DNA of 64,000 bases from Actinophytocola sp963826035 (GTDB taxonomy: Bacteria; Actinomycetota; Actinomycetes; Mycobacteriales; Pseudonocardiaceae). This document shows positions 44,136-50,796 of the stretch, piece by piece (positions within the stretch are counted from its first letter, which is position 1; each line of letters begins with the position of its first letter). Below the pieces are notes generated by a model. The model had not been told where the DNA came from. It did not search any database and worked only from the letters and a program-made list of their open reading frames with translations. The DNA lies in the NCBI GenBank assembly GCA_963826035.1, contig CAWGVZ010000024.1, positions 62,001-126,000 on the forward strand, written 5' to 3'. Both the position numbers and the translations under genes were made by a program.

Positions 44136-44537
44136 TCAGGAGACGACCCGCATGTCCGAGGACAGCTCGGCGGCCAGGTCGCGCTCGCACTGCTCGTAGT
44201 TGGTGATCTTGTAGTTGAGCACTTCCAGGCAGTTGTTCAGCTCGGCGATGCGGTCGAGCACCTCGGCGCGCTGTTCGACCAGGATCTGCTTGCGCCGGCC
44301 GGCGCTGGCCAGGCCCTGGTGCCGGAGCTTGGCGTACTCGCGCATCATCCGGATGGGCATGCCGGTGGTGCGCAGGCGCGTGAGGAACTCGAGCCACGCC
44401 AGGTCGTCGTCGTTGTAGGCCCGGCGCCCGCCGGAGTCGCGCGCCGGCGGGTCGATCAGTTCGATGCGCTCGTAATAACGGAGAGTGTCGATCGACAACC
44501 CGCTGCGATGGGCTGCCTCGGCGATCGCGTAAGTCAC
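44136..44537 (-). CDS. MerR-family regulator
   Basis: The 133-aa protein has the MerR N-terminal winged helix (YAIAEAAHRSGLSIDTLRYYERIELIDPPARDSGGRRAY) followed by a long dimerisation helix with CLEVLNYKITNYEQC. The two Cys near the C-terminus are spaced 13 apart. It starts at a GTG directly after its own MerR-type promoter (44545-44575), so it is probably autoregulated. No oxidoreductase target lies next to it, so targets are likely elsewhere. Confidence 0.87.
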   Translation of the reverse strand: MTYAIAEAAHRSGLSIDTLRYYERIELIDPPARDSGGRRAYNDDDLAWLEFLTRLRTTGMPIRMMREYAKLRHQGLASAGRRKQILVEQRAEVLDRIAELNNCLEVLNYKITNYEQCERDLAAELSSDMRVVS

Positions 44538-44544
44538 GTCAACG

Positions 44545-44575
44545 ACGGTAGGAGCTGGAGTGCACTCCAGGTCAA
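44545..44575 (-). promoter_or_regulatory. MerR-type promoter with 19-bp spacer and 16-bp palindrome
   Basis: On the minus strand: -35 TTGACC (44570-44575), 19-bp spacer, -10 TACCGT (44545-44550). Between them lies the perfect palindrome CTGGAGTGCACTCCAG (44555-44570). A 19-bp spacer with a centred palindrome is the hallmark of promoters twisted open by MerR proteins. The start codon of merR is only 7 bp beyond the -10 box. Confidence 0.85.
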
Positions 44576-44577
44576 GC

Positions 44578-44967
44578 TCAAAGCTGGCTCTCTTTCGGGT
44601 GGGCCCACACCTCGAGCCGCTCGGCCATCTCCGGAACGCCCACGTTCCCCCGGCCGACCTCGCGAACCAGCTCGATCGCCTCGTCCTCGTCGGCGTCGAT
44701 CCACCAACCGTTGATGTCGCAGATGGTGACAGCGGCCACCCACCCCAGCTTCCAGTTGCCCTCGGCGAGTGGGCGCGTGCACACGATCGAGTCGAGCAGG
44801 GCGGCGGCCTTCAGCCACAGCGTGTCGTAGGCCTCGACGCCCAGCACCGTGGCCTTCGGGCGGTGCGCGGCGGAGTCGAGCAGCCCGAGATCACGCACAA
44901 CAAGGTCGCCACCGGTGACGGCAGCGGCCAGCACCAGCAGGTCGCTGGCGTCCAAGTACATGATCAT
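44578..44967 (-). CDS. Doc/Fic-family toxin with degenerate Fic motif
   Basis: The 129-aa protein follows the Doc layout: YLDASDLLVLAAAV at the N-terminus, KATVLGVEAYDTLWLKAAALLDSI, then TRPLAEGNWKLGWVAAVTICDING where Doc proteins have HPFxxGNKR...A. The His is Arg, the Asp is Glu and the NKR is NWK, so catalysis is doubtful. Doc phosphorylates EF-Tu to stop growth. A ribbon-helix-helix antitoxin gene lies 40 bp upstream on the same strand, which supports a toxin-antitoxin module. Confidence 0.75.
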   Translation of the reverse strand: MIMYLDASDLLVLAAAVTGGDLVVRDLGLLDSAAHRPKATVLGVEAYDTLWLKAAALLDSIVCTRPLAEGNWKLGWVAAVTICDINGWWIDADEDEAIELVREVGRGNVGVPEMAERLEVWAHPKESQL

Positions 44968-45007
44968 CAGACGATCATGTCATGCGACACCGACAGTTTT
45001 GTGCCGT

Positions 45008-45214
45008 TCACGCAGTCCCGAAGCGGTCGAGTAATCCCTTGTAGCGCGGGAGAACTCGACTCAGAACCTCCGAGAGCTGCTGTTCCTTCTGCAGCCTGGC
45101 CCACCGCTCGGCGAGCGCGAGGCGCATGATCTCCTGCTTCGAGCGACCTTCCGCGGCGGCTAGCTCCGCGAGCCGGACGCTCTCCTCATCGGTCAGCCTG
45201 AGGGTCATCGCCAT
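45008..45214 (-). CDS. ribbon-helix-helix antitoxin of the Doc module
   Basis: The 68-aa protein begins MAMTLRLTDEESVRLAELAAAEGRSKQEIMRLALAERW, a CopG/RHH DNA-binding domain, with a Leu/Lys-rich tail that could bind the toxin. It precedes the Doc-like gene. It should repress its own operon and neutralise the toxin; both are inferred from family and position. Confidence 0.8.
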   Translation of the reverse strand: MAMTLRLTDEESVRLAELAAAEGRSKQEIMRLALAERWARLQKEQQLSEVLSRVLPRYKGLLDRFGTA

Positions 45215-45254
45215 GCGGTCCACGGTACCACTGTGATACCAGCGAACCGAGGGT

Positions 45255-45878
45255 TCAGACGGCCCCGTACTGACGGTCACCAGCGTCACCCAATCCGGGC
45301 ACGATGTAGCCGGAGTCGTTCAACCGCTCGTCGACACTCGCCGTGACCAGCCGAACGGGCAGGCCCGCGTCCGCCAGATGCTGGATTCCCTCGGGTGCGG
45401 CGAGCGCGCACACGGCCGTCACGTCGGTGGCGCCACGGTCGGTGAGCAACCGGATCGTGTACTCCATGGAGCCGCCGGTCGCGAGCATCGGGTCGAGCAC
45501 GAACACCGGCCGGCCGGCGAGCGACGCGGGCAGCGACTCCATGTACGGCGTCGGCTCGAGGGTCTCCTCGTTGCGCGCCAGCCCGACGAAACCCATCTGC
45601 GCGTCCGGGATCAGCCGGTGCGCCTGGTCGGCCATCCCGAGGCCGGCGCGCAGAACCGGGACCAGCAGCGGCGGGTTCGCCAGCCAGTAACCCTCGGTGC
45701 GGGCGACCGGCGTGTGGATGCGCTCGGTGCGCAGCGGCGCCTCGCGCAGCGCTTCATAGACGAGCATGACGGTCAGCTCGTGCAGGGCAGCCCGAAAGGT
45801 GGCGTTGTCGGTGCGGGCATCCCGCATGACGGTCAACCGCGCCTTGGCCAGCGGGTGATCGACGGTGAGCACATCCAT
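45255..45878 (-). CDS. upp: uracil phosphoribosyltransferase
   Basis: The 207-aa protein has TDNATFRAALHELTVMLVYEA, LVPVLRAGLGM and the PRPP-binding loop VLDPMLATGGSM, ending in PGLGDAGDRQYG. It makes UMP from uracil and PRPP, recovering uracil released by the nucleoside-degrading enzymes in this window. The ATG at 45878 fits the family N-terminus; the longer frame does not. Confidence 0.94.
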   Translation of the reverse strand: MDVLTVDHPLAKARLTVMRDARTDNATFRAALHELTVMLVYEALREAPLRTERIHTPVARTEGYWLANPPLLVPVLRAGLGMADQAHRLIPDAQMGFVGLARNEETLEPTPYMESLPASLAGRPVFVLDPMLATGGSMEYTIRLLTDRGATDVTAVCALAAPEGIQHLADAGLPVRLVTASVDERLNDSGYIVPGLGDAGDRQYGAV

Positions 45879-45939
45879 GAGCGACACCTTAACTTTCGGG
45901 CTCATAAGCTTGGTGCGCAACCTGACACAATGGAAGGTC

Positions 45940-46491
45940 ATGACCACTATTAATGCGACCGCCGCGTCACTGCTCGGCCTGCTGCACGTCCGCAACATGT
46001 CCGGCTGGGACCTGGTCGAGGCCGCGCAGGAGCGGATCGGCAACTACTGGACCCTGACGCAGAGCCAGGTGTACCGCGAGCTGGCCAAGATGGACGAACA
46101 CAACCTGGTCGCCCTGGTCGACGTGGGGGCTCGGGACCGCAAGGTCTACCAGATCACCGCGACCGGCCGGGAAACGTTCCGTGAGTGGATCAACCGAGAC
46201 CCGGCGGCGGACCAGATCCGGGTGCCCCTGCTGCTCACCATCCAGTTCTCCGAGCACCTCGATCCGGGGCGCCTGACCGAGATCCTGGCGGCGGAGCGGG
46301 CGGCGCATGCCGAGCGGCTGGCGAAGTACGAACGCAACGAAGAGGTGCTCGAGTTCGAGGACCGGGTCCACGGCCCGCGAAACGTCGTTCGGCGAGCGAC
46401 GCTGCGGTTCGGCATCCGCCACGAGCAGGCGGCACTCGCCTGGTTCGACGAGTTGCCGGAGCTCCTCAGTGGGACCATACCTCCGCTGTAG
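45940..46491 (+). CDS. PadR-family regulator
   Basis: The 183-aa protein has a PadR winged helix (ASLLGLLHVRNMSGWDLVEAAQERIGNYWTLTQSQVYRELAKMDEHNLV, then VYQITATGRETFREWI) and a helical C-terminal domain. It starts at an ATG after GGAAGG and is divergent from upp. Its last 26 bp overlap the minus-strand gene at 46466. The ligand and targets are unknown. Confidence 0.86.
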   Translation: MTTINATAASLLGLLHVRNMSGWDLVEAAQERIGNYWTLTQSQVYRELAKMDEHNLVALVDVGARDRKVYQITATGRETFREWINRDPAADQIRVPLLLTIQFSEHLDPGRLTEILAAERAAHAERLAKYERNEEVLEFEDRVHGPRNVVRRATLRFGIRHEQAALAWFDELPELLSGTIPPL

Positions 46492-46999
46492 CGAGAAACG
46501 CCGACGACGACGGCCGCTCCATGGTCCCGCCGAACCGTAGTTCGCCCGGAAGCCGTTGTCCGCCAACGAAGATCGTGGCCTCGGAGACGGGCGCGAGAAG
46601 CAGCTGCAACCCGTGCGGGACCCCGTCGAGCGGGAAATCGTCGGTGACGAACGCCCGGCGACACAGCACCCCGCACAACCTGATCTCGACATCCGCCGCT
46701 CGGGCGATCAGCCGCCCACCGTGATCGAGATCGACTGCCACCTCGGCCACCTCCGGCTCGGGCGCCGGCCACGCGAGCCCGTCGGCCTCGGGGAAGTGCC
46801 GCACGAAGTAGGACTCCAGCCACCCCGCGAGGTCGGGATCGGCGCCGAGAACCCGCACCCTGTTGTCGTGCCACAGGACCAGTGCCGTCCCGGCGCCGTG
46901 CACGGACCAGTCGACCGTCCACACGGAAGCGAACGCCGTCACCGTGTCACCGTCGTACAGCCGGACGCCGGGGTTGGCACCGGACAGGATTATGCCCAT
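46466..46999 (-). CDS. uncharacterised protein in the second XRE/DUF5753 module
   Basis: The 177-aa protein (MGIILSGANPGVRLYDGDTV...) is soluble, acidic, and has Trp-rich segments and a C-terminal GGQRLPGELRFGGTMERPSS stretch. It starts 10 nt inside the 3' end of the small WTVxGxY gene, so the two form an operon divergent from the regulator at 47313. I recognise no family. Confidence 0.65.
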   Translation of the reverse strand: MGIILSGANPGVRLYDGDTVTAFASVWTVDWSVHGAGTALVLWHDNRVRVLGADPDLAGWLESYFVRHFPEADGLAWPAPEPEVAEVAVDLDHGGRLIARAADVEIRLCGVLCRRAFVTDDFPLDGVPHGLQLLLAPVSEATIFVGGQRLPGELRFGGTMERPSSSAFLATAEVWSH

Positions 47000-47229
47000 T
47001 GGGTGATTCTCGCCCCCTTGTGCTCGTGTTCGCTGAACGAGCGGCACTCCACGAAGTTGACCACGGTCATGAAGTGCGGTTCGAGCGAGGTGAACTGCCT
47101 CAGCGCGAGGCGGGTCTCTTCCGCATTGAAGTGGTGGGTCTCATCAGGGTGCGGCTCCTCGTCGGGGATAAGGGCGACGGTCAACTTCCACCTGCCGTAC
47201 ACGCCGGCGACGGTCCATGTTTTTTCCAT
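46990..47229 (-). CDS. small conserved protein beginning MExxWTVxGxY (second copy)
   Basis: The 79-aa protein (MEKTWTVAGVYGRWKLTV...) is the paralogue of the product at 937-1161, with the same N-terminal block, an HFMTVVNFVE centre and HKGARI near the end. It has no membrane or signal segments. It is divergent from an XRE/DUF5753 regulator and coupled to the uncharacterised gene at 46466. The function is unknown. Confidence 0.72.
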   Translation of the reverse strand: MEKTWTVAGVYGRWKLTVALIPDEEPHPDETHHFNAEETRLALRQFTSLEPHFMTVVNFVECRSFSEHEHKGARITQWA

Positions 47230-47280
47230 GGCGGCAACGGTCGCGCGGTGCCAACGGGGCTCGCAAGAATTGGGGCTTAT

Positions 47281-47312
47281 GTGACCATGTGGCAAATGCC
47301 GATGGTAGTCAC
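47281..47312. promoter_or_regulatory. inverted repeat before the XRE/DUF5753 gene
   Basis: GTGACCAT ... ATGGTAGTCAC form an inverted repeat with one bulged base, around a smaller GGCA-AA-TGCC palindrome, ending at the start codon of the regulator. It is a candidate site for self-repression. A related TGCCAC/GTGGCA palindrome lies at the first module. Confidence 0.45.
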
Positions 47313-48167
47313 ATGCCACGACGACCAGGAGTACCCGTCCGGCAGCGCAGAGTCTCGACCGAACTGCGCCGCCTGCGCAACGAAGCGGGGCTGACCTGCG
47401 CGGACGCCGCCAAGGCGCTGGACGTGTCGATCACCAAGATCAGCCGCATGGAGACCGGGGAACGAGGGCTCTACGCGGACGAGGTGGCCGCGCTCCTTGG
47501 TCTCTACCGTGTGCCAACAAAGCTCAGACGGGAGCTGTTGGACCTGGTCCGCAATGGCCAAGATCCCAACTGGTGGCAAATGAAGCCAGCGGATCTGCCT
47601 GCCGAGTGGCGCGACCTGATCCAACTGGAGAAGGACGCCACAGCGATCGGCAACTTCGAACCGATCGTGATGCCAGGGCTCTTGCAGACGGCCGAATACG
47701 CCGCCGCCATGATCGCAGGCATCAACGACGCGCTGTCGGACCGAGAGAGCAACGCGATGGTCGCCACACGAATGGCCCGCCAGACTCTCCTCACCACCCG
47801 AAACGCTCCGACCCTGCACGCGATCATCGATGAGATGGTGCTGCGCCGGCCTATCGGCGCACACGGTGTGATGCACCGCCAACTCCACCATCTGATCGCC
47901 AGCGCCCAGAGAACCAACATCACCATTCAGGTGGTGCCGGTCTCTGCAGGAGCCACGCCCGCGCTCGGAGGGCCCATCGTGCTGATCGACCTGGCCGATG
48001 GTGGAAGCGTTGTGCACCTGGAAACCCGCCGAGCAGGTGGATTCCTCAGCGAGGAATCCCACGTGCAGGCGATTAGACTTGCCTGGCGGCAGCTACGTGC
48101 CGTAGCACTGGCGCCGGACAAGTCCGTTCGGCTGATCGCCGCCATCGCGGGCAAAGAGACAATCTAG
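47313..48167 (+). CDS. XRE-family regulator with DUF5753 domain
   Basis: The 284-aa protein has an N-terminal HTH (VRQRRVSTELRRLRNEAGLTCADAAKALDVSITKISRMETGERGLY, about residues 8-54) and the DUF5753 region (IVMPGLLQTAEYAAAMI, RMARQTLL, FLSEESHVQAIRL). A DUF397 gene follows after 5 bp, the standard Scr1-type pairing. Its paralogue at 1-809 shares the ISRMETGERGLYADxVAA block. The start is the ATG at the end of an inverted repeat. Confidence 0.88.
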   Translation: MPRRPGVPVRQRRVSTELRRLRNEAGLTCADAAKALDVSITKISRMETGERGLYADEVAALLGLYRVPTKLRRELLDLVRNGQDPNWWQMKPADLPAEWRDLIQLEKDATAIGNFEPIVMPGLLQTAEYAAAMIAGINDALSDRESNAMVATRMARQTLLTTRNAPTLHAIIDEMVLRRPIGAHGVMHRQLHHLIASAQRTNITIQVVPVSAGATPALGGPIVLIDLADGGSVVHLETRRAGGFLSEESHVQAIRLAWRQLRAVALAPDKSVRLIAAIAGKETI

Positions 48168-48172
48168 GAGAC

Positions 48173-48409
48173 ATGATGACTGCCCTGGCCCTCACGTGGC
48201 GCAAGAGCAGCTTCAGCACTGATGCGAGCAACTGTGTTGAGGTCGCGTGGCGCAAGAGCACATTCAGCTCCGCCACCAACTGCGTCGAGGTGGCGTTTGC
48301 CGAACCGACCGCCGTTGCCGTTCGGGACTCGAAGAACCAGGACGGTCCGGCGCTGGCCGTTCCAGTCGTAACCTGGCACTCCTTCATCTCCAGGGTGGGC
48401 TCACGCTAA
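48173..48409 (+). CDS. DUF397 protein with duplicated WRKSxFS...NCVEVA motif
   Basis: The 78-aa protein contains two consecutive copies of the family N-terminal motif: WRKSSFSTDASNCVEVA and WRKSTFSSATNCVEVA. The usual VAVRDSKNQDGPAL and W-x-x-F core follow. Normal DUF397 proteins carry this motif once. The gene is preceded by AGGAG overlapping the stop of the regulator. DUF397 proteins are thought to act with DUF5753 regulators, possibly as antitoxin-like partners. Confidence 0.88.
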   Translation: MMTALALTWRKSSFSTDASNCVEVAWRKSTFSSATNCVEVAFAEPTAVAVRDSKNQDGPALAVPVVTWHSFISRVGSR

Positions 48410-48419
48410 CCTCACCCAC

Positions 48420-49064
48420 GTGAGTGACGTGCCTGCCGTGCCAGACCCGCGCGACATGCGGGTGTCCAACGATGACCGGGAGCGCGTCGCCAGGGTGCTG
48501 CACGACTCCATGGCCGAGGGACGGATCACGGTCAACGAGTTGGAGGAGCGGCTGGACAAGGTCTATGCCGCCAAGACGTTCGGCGACCTCGAGCCCCTGC
48601 TCCGCGACCTTCCGGTCGGCCACCAGGCCCGCACGGTCGCGGTGCCGCAGCCGAGCATGCCCACGCCCATGAGCAACCGGGTGGGCGGGCGGGCGACGTC
48701 GTCCAACGCCATCGCCGTCATGTCCGGGTCGGACCGCAAGGGCGTGTGGACGATCTCGCCGACGTTCACGGCGGTGGCGATGATGGGTGGCGTCGAGATC
48801 GACCTCACCCAGGCGCGGTTCGAGGAGGCCGAGACCACCATCCAGGCGTTCGCGATCATGGGTGGCGTCGAGATCTACGTGCCGGAGGACGTCACCGTCC
48901 AGGTCAACGGAATCGGGTTCATGGGGGCGTTCGAGAACCAGGTCCGCGACCAGGCGGAACCACGCCCCGGCATGCCGCTGGTCAAGGTCACCGGCCTCGG
49001 GCTGATGGGCGCCGTCGAGGTGAAGCGCCGCAAGCCCAAGAAGAACAAGCAGCTCGAGGAATAG
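48420..49064 (+). CDS. DUF1707 plus LiaF-like C-terminal domain protein
   Basis: The 214-aa protein begins with a DUF1707 domain (RDMRVSNDDRERVARVLHDSMAEGRITVNELEERLDKVYAAKT). It ends with a beta-helix-like LiaF/cell-wall-response domain (FTAVAMMGGVEIDL, AFAIMGGVEIYVPEDV, GLMGAVEV). It has no membrane helix. Related two-domain proteins are widespread in actinobacteria and of unknown function. The GTG start lies 11 bp after the DUF397 stop. Confidence 0.83.
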   Translation: MSDVPAVPDPRDMRVSNDDRERVARVLHDSMAEGRITVNELEERLDKVYAAKTFGDLEPLLRDLPVGHQARTVAVPQPSMPTPMSNRVGGRATSSNAIAVMSGSDRKGVWTISPTFTAVAMMGGVEIDLTQARFEEAETTIQAFAIMGGVEIYVPEDVTVQVNGIGFMGAFENQVRDQAEPRPGMPLVKVTGLGLMGAVEVKRRKPKKNKQLEE

Positions 49065-49137
49065 CGGCAGCGCCCACCAAGAAACTGTCGGTGCCGGCTG
49101 GCATGCTCCCCTTCGACCGCACACCCGAGGGGGATCC

Positions 49138-49703
49138 ATGGACTTCAACGTTCCACCAGTGGCCGACGAGCGCGAGGGCCTGCTCGGCTTCCTCGCCCAG
49201 CAGCGGCGCGTCCTGAAGGTGGCGGCGTACGGCCTGGCCGAGGAGCAACTGCGCCTCGCGCCCAGCGCCAGCTCCCTGTCGGTCGGCGGGTTGCTGAAAC
49301 ACATCGCGGTGTGCGAGAGCGGCTGGGTCGACACCATGCTGCAGCGCGAGCACCACCACTCGCCCGAGGACTACGGCAAGGATTCCTGCTGACCTCCGAC
49401 GACACGCTGGCGTCGCTGATCGCCGAGTACGACCGGGTGGCCGCAGAGACGGAAGCCGCGGTGGCCGACCTCGACCTGGGCGCGCCGGTGCCGGTGCCTG
49501 ACAAGCCGTGGTTCCCCGAGGGGCTCAAGGCGTGGTCGGTGCGCTGGGTCCTGCTGCACCTGATCGAGGAGACCGCGAGACACGCGGGTCACGCCGACAT
49601 CGTGCGCCAGTCGGTCGACGGTGCCACCGGCTACGCGCTGCTGGCCGGCGCCGAGAACGCCGAACCGACGCCCTGGCTGACGCCGTGGCAACCCCCGGCC
49701 TAG
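49138..49703 (+). pseudogene. DinB-family (DUF664) gene with a single frameshift
   Basis: The frame from ATG 49138 encodes a DinB-like helical bundle (LLGFLAQQRRVLKVAAYGL, GGLLKHIAVCESGWVDTML) and stops after EDYGKDSC. The +2 frame continues the fold as GFLLTSDDTLASLIAEYDRV ... WVLLHLIEETARHAGHADIVRQ to 49703. Loss of one base near 49380 explains the break. DinB proteins are thiol-linked or metal-binding enzymes. It is either inactivated or a sequencing error. Confidence 0.8.
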
Positions 49704-49732
49704 AAGGCTCGCGACCTGCGACGCGCCTCAAT

Positions 49733-49785
49733 GCACCGAACGCGTCGTTCGGTGCGCTGAACGCACCGAAAGCGTCGTTCGGTGC
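49733..49785. repeat. two hairpin repeats GCACCGAA-n7-TTCGGTGC, 30-bp period
   Basis: Copies at 49733-49755 and 49763-49785 each form an 8-bp perfect stem with a 7-nt loop (CGCGTCG or AGCGTCG). They are joined by GCTGAAC. They lie 30 bp beyond the DinB gene and before deoC. They could terminate transcription or be a genome-wide repeat. Confidence 0.85.
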
Positions 49786-49825
49786 ACGACGCGACCCCGC
49801 CGACCTGCGGCCTAGACTCGGCGCC

Positions 49826-50794
49826 ATGGCTGCCCCCTCAACGGCGAGTACCGGGTTACCACCCGCGCTCGCCGACGCGACCCGCGACGAGACCTCCCTG
49901 CGCAGGTTCCTGCACGGCCTACCCGGCGTCGACCAGGTGGGCGTCGAGCAGCGCGCGGCCGGGCTCGGCACCCGCAGCATCAAGAAGGCCTCGAAGCTGT
50001 GGGCCATCGACACGGCCATCAGCATGGTCGACCTGACCACGCTCGAAGGCGCCGACACGGCCGGCAAGGTCCGGACGCTGTGCGCCAAGGCGCGCCGGCC
50101 CGACCCCGAGCGGCCGGAGGTGCCGAAGGTCGCGGCCGTGTGTGTCTACCCGGACATGGTGGCCACGGCCGCCGCCGAGCTGACCGGCACGGGAGTGGAC
50201 ATCGCGAGCGTGGCCACGGCGTTCCCGTCCGGGCGGTCGAGCCTGCGGATCAAGATCGCGGACACGGAGCTGGCGGTGGACGAGGGCGCCACCGAGATCG
50301 ACATGGTGATCGACCGGGGCGCGTTCCTGTCGGGCCACTACGGGCAGGTGTTCGACGAGATCGTCACCATCAAGCACGCGGCCGGGCCCGCGCACCTCAA
50401 GGTCATCCTGGAAACCGGCGAGCTGGCCACGTACGACAACGTGCGGCGGGCGTCGTGGCTCGCGCTGCTCGCGGGTGCCGACTTCATCAAGACGTCCACC
50501 GGAAAGGTGAGCCCGGCGGCCACGCTGCCGGTCACGCACGTGATGCTCCAGGCGGTGCACGACTGGCACGTGAGCACGGGCGAGCACCGCGGCGTCAAGT
50601 CGGCCGGCGGCATCCGCAACACGAAGGACGCCATCCGCTACCTGGTGGCCGTGCACGAGGTGGCCGGCCCGGCGTGGCTGTCCCCCAAGCTCTTCCGCTT
50701 CGGCGCGTCCAGCCTGCTCAACGACCTGCTCATGCAGCGGCGTGCCCAGCTCGACGGCCACTACAGCGGCCCCGACTATGTGACGGTGGACTGA
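49826..50794 (+). CDS. deoC: deoxyribose-phosphate aldolase
   Basis: The 322-aa protein is of the longer DERA type. It has AVCVYPDMVATA, DIASVATAFPSG, EIDMVIDRGAFLSG, HLKVILETGEL, the Schiff-base Lys in DFIKTSTGK and GVKSAGGIRN. It splits deoxyribose-5-phosphate to acetaldehyde and glyceraldehyde-3-phosphate. Two aldehyde dehydrogenase genes follow in the same direction, the first after 2 bp, apparently to handle the acetaldehyde. It links to deoA, PNP and the mutase elsewhere in the window. Confidence 0.92.
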   Translation: MAAPSTASTGLPPALADATRDETSLRRFLHGLPGVDQVGVEQRAAGLGTRSIKKASKLWAIDTAISMVDLTTLEGADTAGKVRTLCAKARRPDPERPEVPKVAAVCVYPDMVATAAAELTGTGVDIASVATAFPSGRSSLRIKIADTELAVDEGATEIDMVIDRGAFLSGHYGQVFDEIVTIKHAAGPAHLKVILETGELATYDNVRRASWLALLAGADFIKTSTGKVSPAATLPVTHVMLQAVHDWHVSTGEHRGVKSAGGIRNTKDAIRYLVAVHEVAGPAWLSPKLFRFGASSLLNDLLMQRRAQLDGHYSGPDYVTVD

Positions 50795-50796
50795 CC

